Source: G958295645 sp965242735 (GTDB taxonomy: Bacteria; Gemmatimonadota; Gemmatimonadetes; Longimicrobiales; Gaopeijiaceae). Taken from it: a stretch of 64,000 nt of DNA. Positions 9,057 to 16,731 of this stretch are shown piece by piece (positions within the stretch are counted from its first letter, which is position 1; every line of letters begins with the position of its first letter). The DNA lies in NCBI GenBank assembly GCA_965242735.1, contig OZ251497.1, positions 2,418,001 through 2,482,000 on the forward strand, given 5' to 3'. A program made the position numbers and the translations under genes. Under the pieces are notes generated by a model. It was not told where the DNA came from, did no database searches, and saw only the letters and a list, made by a program, of their open reading frames with translations.

Positions 9057-9166
9057 CGTCGTTGCCGGACACGCGTGTCCGGCAAGCTGCCAGCATCCAC
9101 GGATGGTCCTCCGCCACGGCGGCGCACAGAGCGTCGTTGACGGACACGCGTGTCCGCCTAGCTGGC
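9057..9166. repeat. Two near-identical palindromes 75 bp apart between convergent genes
   Basis: A perfect 24-bp palindrome spans 9062-9085 with core GGACACGCGTGTCC. The core recurs as a 16-bp palindrome at 9141-9156. Flanks CGTCGTTG and AGCTG are also shared, so the true repeat is about 35 bp (9057-9091 and 9132-9166). The site lies between the 3' ends of the symporter and the first LRR lipoprotein. No T-run follows, so it is not a classical terminator. Near 8970-9000 there is also an inverted pair CCAAAATGG...CCATTTTCG. Confidence 0.85.
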
Positions 9167-9192
9167 GGCGGCCAAGCCGTGGTCGGCGAGGC

Positions 9193-11979
9193 CTAGCGTC
9201 TCGGCGGCGGAGGCCAGCCCGCGGACGCTTCGATCGGTCCGGAAGCGCGCAGGCGCGGCGGCACGTCGTCCAGCCCTGGCCAGTCGCGGGCAATGCCGCG
9301 GATTCTGCCCGTGGCCGGATCGGCGAACACGGCGATGCGCCGGGACGCGGCCATGTCGCGCGTCGCTTGGCCCTCGGGTCCGCGCACGCTCACCGAGCGC
9401 AGGGCGGAGAGCCAGGAGTCCTCGAGCGGAACGGCGAAGAGGAAGCCGCTGCCGCCGTGATCGATGTCGTCCGCGGAAAAGGAGAAGGAGAACAGTTCGT
9501 TTCCGGCGGCGTCCGTCCCCGCCAGACGGTACGGCCCGCCGGCGTCCGGCAGTTTGGGCGGCGCCTCCCAGACGAAGGGCGCGGAGAGGCGGAGACGGCC
9601 GTCCCGCGCGCCCCCCGACAACAGCAGCGCCGGCTCGGGCCGGGCGGCGGCGGGCGCGGAGGCCGCCCGGTAGTCGAGCGCCTTGACGAAGTTGTAGTCG
9701 CTGATCCAGTAGGGGCGGCAATACGACATGAGGTCCACTGCCGAGGCTGGATCCAGCGCCCGGGCGGGCCAGGCGGGACCCGCGAATTCGTAGCCGAACA
9801 CTCCGGTGGACGCCTCGGGATACGGAAAGTCCTCGTCCACGCCCAGGGGGGCGCCGCAGGGAGCGTGGCCCAGATTCAGGTTGTGGCCGACTTCGTGCGC
9901 CAACGTGAGCTCGAACTCCGGCTCGACGGCTCCGTCGCCGAGGTGAGATCGGCTGATGCCGACGTGGCCGGGCTGGAACGCGACGCCCAAGAGCGCGCCC
10001 CACACGCCGCCGGAGTTGGCATGCACGAAGCGCGGCACGGCGAAGAGGCCGTGGTAGAGCGCCGAGGTCCCGCCGGCTTCGACGTGGCGGAGAAGCTGGA
10101 TCTCCTCGAGGACTTGAAAGGCGCCGTATTCGGTCGTGTCCGCGAAGGTGAAGAACGGCTCGCGAACCCTGACGTCCACTTGGCCCAGCGGCAGAAGCGC
10201 TTCCAAGTACCTGAGGCGGGCGGACGATCCGGCGCCGCGGAAGCTCCTCGCCAAGCCGGCCACGGCGGCGTTCGCGCCGGCGTTCGCGTCCCACGCGTAG
10301 TGGACGGGCACGATGGTCAAGTCCAGCGGAGCGACGGCGCGCACGTCCAAGGCGGCGCGGCCCTCGGCGGGGACGCGGCGCACGCTCCCCGGCGACAACG
10401 GCAGCGTCCGGTCGGGATCCAGCTCGACGACCATCTCGACCCCGGGTTGGAGAACGCTTCCGGGGACTTCGGCGTTGAAGCTCGCTCCGAGGTCGCCCTC
10501 GCGCAGCGCTTGCGGGATGCCGGGCGGCGGCTCGAGCTGGACGGCGTGCACTTGGGCGCCGTCTCGGTAGAACGTCGCCCGCGCAACGGGCCGAAACACG
10601 TTGGCGCTGTCGCTCTGGGCGAAGACGCGAAGCAAGGCCCGGCGCCCTGCGATCAAGGGCACGCTGCCCGTCCGGGTCTGGGCCGCCTGCACCAGGTAGA
10701 CGGCCGGCACGGTGACCTGCGCGGCCGGCGGGTTGGCCAGCATGAGCGGCGGCCCCGCGTCCACCTCGAGGCCGTGGAAGCACGGCAGACCGCTGCACGA
10801 CGTGTCGGGGAGCGACGGCGCGACCGGCGCGACCGAGAACGACGAGCCCGCGGCGTTGGTGGCGGTCACCGCTTCGCTGGCCGTCCGGCCTCCGGCGATG
10901 CGCGCCGAAGGGGCCGACAGGGCGCCGCCGGCGCCTCTCAGTCCCACGTCCATGGGGAACGGCGCGCCCAGGCGCACGCGGGCTCGAACTTGCACGACGC
11001 CCGTGGACCCGTTGCCGTCGTCGGCACGCTCCAGTTCCACGCGAACGCGAAACGGGGTCCCCGGGTTTTCGCGGAGATCGAGGACGGAAACGCCGCCCGT
11101 CCCCGCGAACAGACTGTCGGGCAAGGCCCCCAGCCGGTTGACGGACAGATCGAGGAAGTCCAGGGCGGCCAGCGGCCGGAGCAATCCCGGCGGCAAGGCC
11201 TGCAACCGGTTGTCGGCCAGCACCAGCGTGCGGACGCCCGTCAGCCGGTCGAACGCCCCGGCGGGAATCTCCGCCAGTCCGTTTTGGCGCAGGTTGAGCA
11301 GCTCCAACCGGGGTGCGCCGCGCAACGCGCCGCCCGGCCACGCTCCGAGTCCGTTGAAGCTCAGGCGCAGCTCGCGAAGGTCCGGGAGGCCGCTGAACAG
11401 GTCGTCGGGCAACGCCGAGATGCCGTTGCCGCCGAGGTTCAGGGCTTGCAGGGAGGCCAGGCCGGCGAAGTGCTCGGGTCTTGGACGGGAGATCCGGTTG
11501 CCGAACAGGTCCAGGCGCTCCAGGCCGTCGATGCCGGAGAACGTCTGGGCCGGGAGGCCGACGAGCTGGTTGAGCCTCAGGGAGAGAACGACGAGCTGCG
11601 GCGCCCCCGCGAACAATCGCGGCGCCAAGTCGACCAATCCGTTTTCGGACAGGTCCAGGTAGACCAGGCTCGACAACCCATCGAAGTCGCTGGGCTGGAC
11701 GGCGGAGATCGACCGGCCCGACAGCTCGAGCGAGACGAGGGCGGCCAAGTCGGCCGTGGTCACCTCGCCGCACGCGTGCCTGCCGGTCGCCACGACCAGA
11801 GCGTCGCGCACCTGGGGAGTGCGGTCGCAGACGTCGCGGACCTCGGCCGCCGGCGACGACGCGCCCCCGCTGCCCGCGGGACCCGCCGCCGGGCCGATGC
11901 CCGCGTCCTCGCAACCTGCCGCGCCCGCCAGCGCGAGGAGGCCGCCGACAACCGTCCGTCGTCCCGCGCCCGTGCGCAT
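9193..11979 (-). CDS. Leucine-rich repeat lipoprotein with zinc metallopeptidase domain (copy 1)
   Basis: A 928-residue secreted protein. The ATG at 11979 gives a basic n-region, a hydrophobic stretch and a lipobox-like LAGAAGC. After VCDRTPQVRDAL come about ten leucine-rich repeats (roughly residues 75-310, consensus LxxLxLxxNxLxxLPxxxFxG). A linking region follows that contains VPLIAGRRALLRVFAQSD. A metallopeptidase domain carries HEVGHNLNLGH (695-705), the HExxHxxGxxH metzincin motif, followed by the family-like DLMSYC turn containing Met. The C-terminal part is beta-rich. It is probably outer-surface anchored and degrades or binds host or matrix proteins; the LRRs would provide recognition. 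It is a tandem paralogue of the next gene, and the unit is an uncommon domain combination. Confidence 0.87.
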   Translation of the reverse strand: MRTGAGRRTVVGGLLALAGAAGCEDAGIGPAAGPAGSGGASSPAAEVRDVCDRTPQVRDALVVATGRHACGEVTTADLAALVSLELSGRSISAVQPSDFDGLSSLVYLDLSENGLVDLAPRLFAGAPQLVVLSLRLNQLVGLPAQTFSGIDGLERLDLFGNRISRPRPEHFAGLASLQALNLGGNGISALPDDLFSGLPDLRELRLSFNGLGAWPGGALRGAPRLELLNLRQNGLAEIPAGAFDRLTGVRTLVLADNRLQALPPGLLRPLAALDFLDLSVNRLGALPDSLFAGTGGVSVLDLRENPGTPFRVRVELERADDGNGSTGVVQVRARVRLGAPFPMDVGLRGAGGALSAPSARIAGGRTASEAVTATNAAGSSFSVAPVAPSLPDTSCSGLPCFHGLEVDAGPPLMLANPPAAQVTVPAVYLVQAAQTRTGSVPLIAGRRALLRVFAQSDSANVFRPVARATFYRDGAQVHAVQLEPPPGIPQALREGDLGASFNAEVPGSVLQPGVEMVVELDPDRTLPLSPGSVRRVPAEGRAALDVRAVAPLDLTIVPVHYAWDANAGANAAVAGLARSFRGAGSSARLRYLEALLPLGQVDVRVREPFFTFADTTEYGAFQVLEEIQLLRHVEAGGTSALYHGLFAVPRFVHANSGGVWGALLGVAFQPGHVGISRSHLGDGAVEPEFELTLAHEVGHNLNLGHAPCGAPLGVDEDFPYPEASTGVFGYEFAGPAWPARALDPASAVDLMSYCRPYWISDYNFVKALDYRAASAPAAARPEPALLLSGGARDGRLRLSAPFVWEAPPKLPDAGGPYRLAGTDAAGNELFSFSFSADDIDHGGSGFLFAVPLEDSWLSALRSVSVRGPEGQATRDMAASRRIAVFADPATGRIRGIARDWPGLDDVPPRLRASGPIEASAGWPPPPRR

Positions 11980-12143
11980 GCCTGTCGCCCCCGTCGCGCC
12001 CGGCGCGCGAACCCGGACATGCCAGTTTGTCGAACTGCGCGACGCGGCGAAGGCGCGCATGGCCGTCACGCCCGGCATGCGGACCCGGAGCGCCGAGGCT
12101 CGTCCGTCCGGCGGGCGGCGGCCCCCGCAACGGCGTGGACGCC

Positions 12144-12257
12144 CCGGCTCAGGCGACTCCGAGCGCCAAGGCGCACCTCCCACCCGAGCAACAGATTGCG
12201 TGGCCGTCGCCGTCGAGGTCGGCTCATGGATTCCGAGCGCCAAGGCGCACCTCCCAC
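12144..12257. repeat. Repeat pair duplicating the 3' end of the second LRR gene
   Basis: TCCGAGCGCCAAGGCGCACC and the next six bases occur at 12158-12183 and again at 12232-12257 (offset 74; outer flank CGGCTCA shared with offset 76). The second copy encodes the last residues (WEVRLGA) of the upstream lipoprotein; the first lies just past its stop. Each copy contains the hairpin GCGCC-AA-GGCGC. Confidence 0.87.
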
Positions 12258-15200
12258 TGCCGCGACGCGACCAGCCCTGCGCGCTGCGCCGCCGGCCAGT
12301 CTCGGGCGATGCCGCCGATCCGCCCGGAAGCGCGATCGACGAGGACCGCCAGCCGCCGCGAGGCCGCCCTATCCGATGCCGCGAATCCCTCGGGACCGCG
12401 GAGGACGACCCTCGCCGGCACGTCCCGCCGTCCTCCCTCGAGCGGGACGGCGAACAGGAAGCTGCGTCCCCCATGGCTGGTCCGCCCGGGCTCGAACGAC
12501 AGGGAGAGCATCTGTCGTCCGCCGTCGTCCCAGGCCGTCAACCGGTAGGGGCCCGGCCGCGCGGGCAGCTTGGGCGCCGCTTCCCATTCGAAGGCCGGCT
12601 CCAGCACGAGCTCCCCTTCCCGCACGCCGCCCCACAGGATCAGCGAACGGCTCGTTCGGCTTGCGAGCGCGCGGCCGCCCCCGCCGTTCGGCTCGGCGCC
12701 CGCCGCCCAGCCGCTTGCTCCCGCCCCGGACGCGCCGCCGGTCCTGTAGCGCAACGCCTTGACGAAGCTGTAGCCGCTGATCCAGGCGGGCAGACAGTAC
12801 GACATGATGTCGCGGGCCTTCGCCGGATCCAGCAGGCGACCAGGACCGCCGGCCTCTCCGAAGTCGTAGCCCCACAGGCCGGTGGAGCCGTCTTCGTAGG
12901 GATAGTCCTCGTCCAACCCCGTCCCGGCGCCGCAGGGCGCGTGGCCCAGGTTCAGGTTGTGGCCCGTCTCGTGCGCCAGCACTTCCGCAACGGCGAAGTA
13001 CGGGCTGCCGTCCTGCTCGTGGGACAAGGTGAGCGCGCTGCGCCCCGGCTGAAGCGCAATGCCGTAGAACTCCCAGAACGCGCCCTCGCGGACAAGGCGG
13101 GGGCCGGCGAAGACGCCGTGATAGTGCTTGTGGTCGGCGGCGCCGTCCAAGTGCCGCAGCAGCTCGATCTCGTCCAGCAGACCGGGGCCGCCTGCGCGGC
13201 TCGTGTCCGCCCAAGTGAAGTAGGGACTGCGGACGGTCGCGTCGACATGCCGGGCGGGAAGAAGCGCCCGGACGAAACGCATGGCGGGAGCGCCGTCGCG
13301 GCCGAGCCCGCGGGCGAATTCGAGGACCTTCGCGTTGGTCGCTTGGTTGGCGTCCCATGCGTATTGCACGGGCACGATGGTCACGTCGAGCGGCGCGACT
13401 TCGCGCACTTCCAGCGCGGTTCGGCCGGCGGCGGGGACGCGCCGCACGCTCCGGCGGGTGAGCGGCAGGCGGTTGTCGGGATCGATCTCCACGACCATCT
13501 CGACCCCGGGCTGCAGCGCCGAGCCGGGAATTTCCGCGTTGAAGCTGGCGCCGAGCCTGTCCTGGCGCACGGTGGTGGGAATGCCGCGCGGCGGAGGTTC
13601 GAGGGTCGCCGTGTGGACGGCGGCGCCGCGCACGAAGAACGTCGCGCGCCCGGAAGGCCGAAAGCCGTTGGCGCTGTCGCTTCGAACGAAGACCCGGAGC
13701 AAGGCCCGGCGTCCGGCGATCAACGGGACGCCGCCCTGCCGGTCCTGGACGCTCTGGACCAAGTGCAGCGCAGGCACGGTCGTGGTCGCGGACGGCGGAT
13801 TGGCCAGGACCAGCGCTGGACCGGCCTGGGTGGCAAGACCCGCGAAGCAGGGATCGCCCCCCGGGCATGTCATGGCGGGCACGGCGGGCGCGACGGCGGA
13901 CACCGAGAGCGACGATCCGGGCGTGTTGGCGACCTCGACCGCCGAACTCGCGACCGCGCCGGCCGGAACGACGACGGCGCTGCTGCCGGCGGACCCGCCG
14001 ACGGCGGACAGGGACACGCTCATGGAAAACGGGGCGCCCTGAGCGACCTTGGCGACGACCTGCGCGGGGCCCGGCGCCAGCGGGTCTTGGCTGTCGACCC
14101 GCTCGAGTTCGACGACCAGGCCAAACGGCGCGCCCGGATTGGGGGCCAAGCTCAGTTCCTCCAGTTCGGCGATCCCCTCGAAAAGGCCGTCCGGCAATGC
14201 GTTCAGCACGTTGCCGCCCAGGCCGATCACCTGCAGGCGCGCCAAGCCCCCGAAGGCGCCGGGCGCCAAGGACGACAACCGGTTGCCGTCGAGCCGGAGC
14301 CGCCGAAGAGCCGTCAAGTCGCCGAGAACACCGGGCGGAAGCCGCTCGATCCGGTTGCCGGTCAGATACAGTTCCTCGAGGCGGCCCAGGCCGCCGAAGA
14401 TCCCGCTGGGCAGCGACTGGAGCCGGTTGCGCGACAAATCCAGCTGCCGCAGGCTCGGCACAGAATCGAAGACGGCCGCGGGCAGCTCGGCGATCCGGTT
14501 GCCGGTCAGCAGCAACGCGGTCAGGCCGGGAGCGCCCCGGAGCGCCTCGGGACGCAGGTTGCGCAGGCGGCAGAGCCCAAGGTCCAGCGTGGACAGCGAC
14601 GGCAGCTGGGCCAGCAGGCCCGGCGGGAGTTCGGCGAGCGGATTGAAGCCCAGCACGAGCAGGAACAGCTGGGCGAGACCGGCAAACGACTCGGGCGCGA
14701 CGCGGGCCAACAGGTTGCCGCTCAAGTCGAGCTCGGTCAGCTCCGGCATGCCGGAGAACACGCCGGGCGGCAACGCTGCGAGCCGGTTTCCGGCGAGCGT
14801 CAGGTTGCGCAGCTGCGTCAGTCCACGGAAGTCTCCGGCCTCCAGAGAACTGACGACGGGACCGTTCCCGGGCGGCGACCGCGCGTCCGGACCGGCCATG
14901 TCGAGGCTGGCGAGGCTCGCCAGGTCGGCGGCCGTCACGCCCGCGCAGTCGTCGCGCCTCGCGGCCCGCGCCAGGGCGGCCGCCGCGGCCGGCGATCGGT
15001 CGCACACGTTGTCGCCGGCCGACGTGGCCGCCACCGACACGGTCAGCTGTCCCACCGACGCGGTCAGCGCTTGCTCGCCGTCGCCCCGCCCAATGCGCCA
15101 CCGCGTCGACGCAAGGCCGGCGGCGTCCGTGGTCGTCGCGGCCGGCGCCGCGCTGCCGCCTCCCTGCGTCACCGCAAACCGCACGGCGGCGCCCGAGAAG

Positions 15201-15430
15201 GGACGGCCTTGAGCGTCCGAGACCCGCACGACCACGGAATCCGGCAGTTCCGAGCCCGCGAAGGCCTGCTGGCCGCCGCCCGACACGAGCGAAATCGCCG
15301 ACGGCGCCGACGGAGGAGGAGGCGGCGGGACGACCCCGCCGTCCCCGCCGCCGTCGCCGCAGGTCGCCAAGGCAAGCGCGATCATGGGGCCCGCAAGCCG
15401 CCACGGGAGCCGAGAACGTCCCTCCGCCAC
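12224..15430 (-). CDS. Ig-like/leucine-rich repeat lipoprotein with zinc metallopeptidase domain (copy 2)
   Basis: A 1068-residue paralogue of the preceding entry. The GTG at 15430 is preferred because GAGGG precedes it and it gives a basic n-region before the lipobox ALATC; an internal ATG at 15385 would leave almost no signal n-region. After a Pro-rich linker there is a Big/invasin-like Ig domain (about 40-135, SVVVRVSDAQGRPFSGAAVRF), then VCDRSP, about eleven leucine-rich repeats (about 160-430), the shared middle region (VPLIAGRRALLRVFVRSD), and the metallopeptidase motif HETGHNLNLGH at 820-830 with DIMSYC after it. Copy 1 lacks the Ig-like domain. Both are likely lipid-anchored surface proteases. 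The upstream gene on this strand is a small membrane protein. Confidence 0.87.
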   Translation of the reverse strand: MAEGRSRLPWRLAGPMIALALATCGDGGGDGGVVPPPPPPSAPSAISLVSGGGQQAFAGSELPDSVVVRVSDAQGRPFSGAAVRFAVTQGGGSAAPAATTTDAAGLASTRWRIGRGDGEQALTASVGQLTVSVAATSAGDNVCDRSPAAAAALARAARRDDCAGVTAADLASLASLDMAGPDARSPPGNGPVVSSLEAGDFRGLTQLRNLTLAGNRLAALPPGVFSGMPELTELDLSGNLLARVAPESFAGLAQLFLLVLGFNPLAELPPGLLAQLPSLSTLDLGLCRLRNLRPEALRGAPGLTALLLTGNRIAELPAAVFDSVPSLRQLDLSRNRLQSLPSGIFGGLGRLEELYLTGNRIERLPPGVLGDLTALRRLRLDGNRLSSLAPGAFGGLARLQVIGLGGNVLNALPDGLFEGIAELEELSLAPNPGAPFGLVVELERVDSQDPLAPGPAQVVAKVAQGAPFSMSVSLSAVGGSAGSSAVVVPAGAVASSAVEVANTPGSSLSVSAVAPAVPAMTCPGGDPCFAGLATQAGPALVLANPPSATTTVPALHLVQSVQDRQGGVPLIAGRRALLRVFVRSDSANGFRPSGRATFFVRGAAVHTATLEPPPRGIPTTVRQDRLGASFNAEIPGSALQPGVEMVVEIDPDNRLPLTRRSVRRVPAAGRTALEVREVAPLDVTIVPVQYAWDANQATNAKVLEFARGLGRDGAPAMRFVRALLPARHVDATVRSPYFTWADTSRAGGPGLLDEIELLRHLDGAADHKHYHGVFAGPRLVREGAFWEFYGIALQPGRSALTLSHEQDGSPYFAVAEVLAHETGHNLNLGHAPCGAGTGLDEDYPYEDGSTGLWGYDFGEAGGPGRLLDPAKARDIMSYCLPAWISGYSFVKALRYRTGGASGAGASGWAAGAEPNGGGGRALASRTSRSLILWGGVREGELVLEPAFEWEAAPKLPARPGPYRLTAWDDGGRQMLSLSFEPGRTSHGGRSFLFAVPLEGGRRDVPARVVLRGPEGFAASDRAASRRLAVLVDRASGRIGGIARDWPAAQRAGLVASRQWEVRLGARNP

Positions 15431-15513
15431 CCCGCCCTCGGATGCGTGTCCGCCCCCCTGTCCGGCCAGCCCCGCCTCTCTATGGTTCGCGCGCGACTCG
15501 GCGACTCCCCGCA

Positions 15514-15900
15514 CTAGCTCGCGGACCACTCCCTCTTGGCTTGCGCCAAGAACGTGACGACGAGGGCCGCGTCGACGAAGTGCCAGATCCAGAACAGGTC
15601 GAGGCCGGCCAAGTCCACCAGCGCCAAGTTGCCGACGCATCCGGCCAGGACGAAGGCGAACCCGCATCTCAGGCGCCGCACGGCGGGCGTGGCCTCTTCG
15701 GCGGACAGGCGCGCGATCCAGTAGCCGCACAAGGCGGCGTAGATCACGTTGATCCACGTCCAGGAGTTCAGGAAGCCGCCGGGCGACCCCACGACCTCGC
15801 CGTCCGGCGTCGCAAGAAGGCCGACCAGCCACATGTTGGCCGCCACCAAGGCGGCAGTGATTCCCAGCGCGAACGCGTGCAGCTTGCGGTGACCGGTCAT
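15514..15900 (-). CDS. Four-helix small membrane protein of unknown function
   Basis: A 128-residue protein with four hydrophobic segments (ALGITAALVAANMWLVGLL, WINVIYAALCGYWIA, GFAFVLAGCVGNLALVDLAG and WHFVDAALVVTFLA). The ATG at 15900 is preceded by AAGGAGGG at good spacing, the clearest Shine-Dalgarno sequence in this part of the window. I do not recognise the family. It lies between the LRR lipoproteins and a Yip1-like protein on the same strand, with 83 bp before the lipoprotein start. Confidence 0.72.
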   Translation of the reverse strand: MTGHRKLHAFALGITAALVAANMWLVGLLATPDGEVVGSPGGFLNSWTWINVIYAALCGYWIARLSAEEATPAVRRLRCGFAFVLAGCVGNLALVDLAGLDLFWIWHFVDAALVVTFLAQAKREWSAS

Positions 15901-15944
15901 TGGCCCTCCTTGCTCTGGAAGCGCTCCCCTCGGTTGCCTCTCCG

Positions 15945-16442
15945 TCAATATAGGAGCGCGAGGACCGCCCAATGCAAGAGCACGCCCGGCGCCGCGGCGA
16001 GCACGGCGCGACCCGTGCCGGCTTGGAGCGCCACCCGGGCGGCGACGACGCCCGTGGCGAGCATCCACGGCGCCGCGGCCGCATGCAACAGGCCGCCGAC
16101 CCAGGGAACGAAGGCGAGAGCGGCGAGCATCCCGGCGGCCTTGGCGAACCCGAGCGACCGCGCGACGCCCGCCCAGGCGCCGGTGCACCCCAGGAGCTTG
16201 ACGCCGATCCAGTACGCCATGGCGGACCACAGCCACCAATGGACGATGCCGGTCGCGGCCAGCGCCGCCATGTGCCGCCATCCCAGCTCGGCGTCGGCCG
16301 AGGCCGTCGCCGCGGCCGCCAGCCCCACGACCAGAACCGCCGGCCAAACGGCGGCGTCGTCGCGTGCGGCGCGGTACGCCGACGGCCGCAGAACGACGGC
16401 GCCGACAGTCCTCTTCGCGAACTCCAAGAGCGGCGTGAGCAT
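15945..16442 (-). CDS. Yip1-like integral membrane protein
   Basis: A 165-residue protein beginning LTPLLEFAKRTVGAVVLRPS and containing about five hydrophobic segments. The pattern of an N-terminal amphipathic stretch followed by tightly packed helices with HWWLWSAMAYWIGVKLLG resembles bacterial YIP1-family proteins, which are membrane proteins of unclear function. The ATG at 16442 has GGGGGAC upstream. Family assignment is tentative. Confidence 0.6.
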   Translation of the reverse strand: MLTPLLEFAKRTVGAVVLRPSAYRAARDDAAVWPAVLVVGLAAAATASADAELGWRHMAALAATGIVHWWLWSAMAYWIGVKLLGCTGAWAGVARSLGFAKAAGMLAALAFVPWVGGLLHAAAAPWMLATGVVAARVALQAGTGRAVLAAAPGVLLHWAVLALLY

Positions 16443-16731
16443 GGCGTCCCCCAGACCAGGCGTCGGTTGGTGTCGTCCTCGGCCCTCCAAGACCGTAACT
16501 TGCCGGTTGCCGGGACTTCAAGGTCCCGGCCATGCTCGAGCCGACGGCCGAGGCCTCGAAAGGCAGGAGCGAGCTTCCGCCCGGCGGCGGCCTGCCCGTG
16601 CTGCAGGAGTCGCGGCGGTCCGCTCAATCTTGCAGGCGCATGCTTGCCGCGCGACGAGCCGGCGGCCGACCTCTCGCAGGGGGACCGGCGGCCCGCTTCA
16701 TGTCCCTCCCCAATCCGGAGCAACGAATGCC
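16443..16731. other. Divergent intergenic region with one strong hairpin
   Basis: This 289-bp gap separates the Yip1-like gene from the acyl-CoA synthetase. The only clear structure is an inverted repeat GCCGGGAC-ttcaag-GTCCCGGC at 16509-16530. No T-run follows it, and I see no convincing promoter hexamers. Open frames here look non-coding. Confidence 0.55.

Noticed and set aside
7465..12762. Very long plus-strand open frame over the symporter and LRR gene
   Set aside because: It is antisense or out of frame to well-recognised proteins, and its product is Arg/Gly/Ala-rich without any family motif, a usual effect of high GC.
16509..16530. Hairpin as an intrinsic terminator
   Set aside because: No T-run follows on either strand and it lies between divergent genes.
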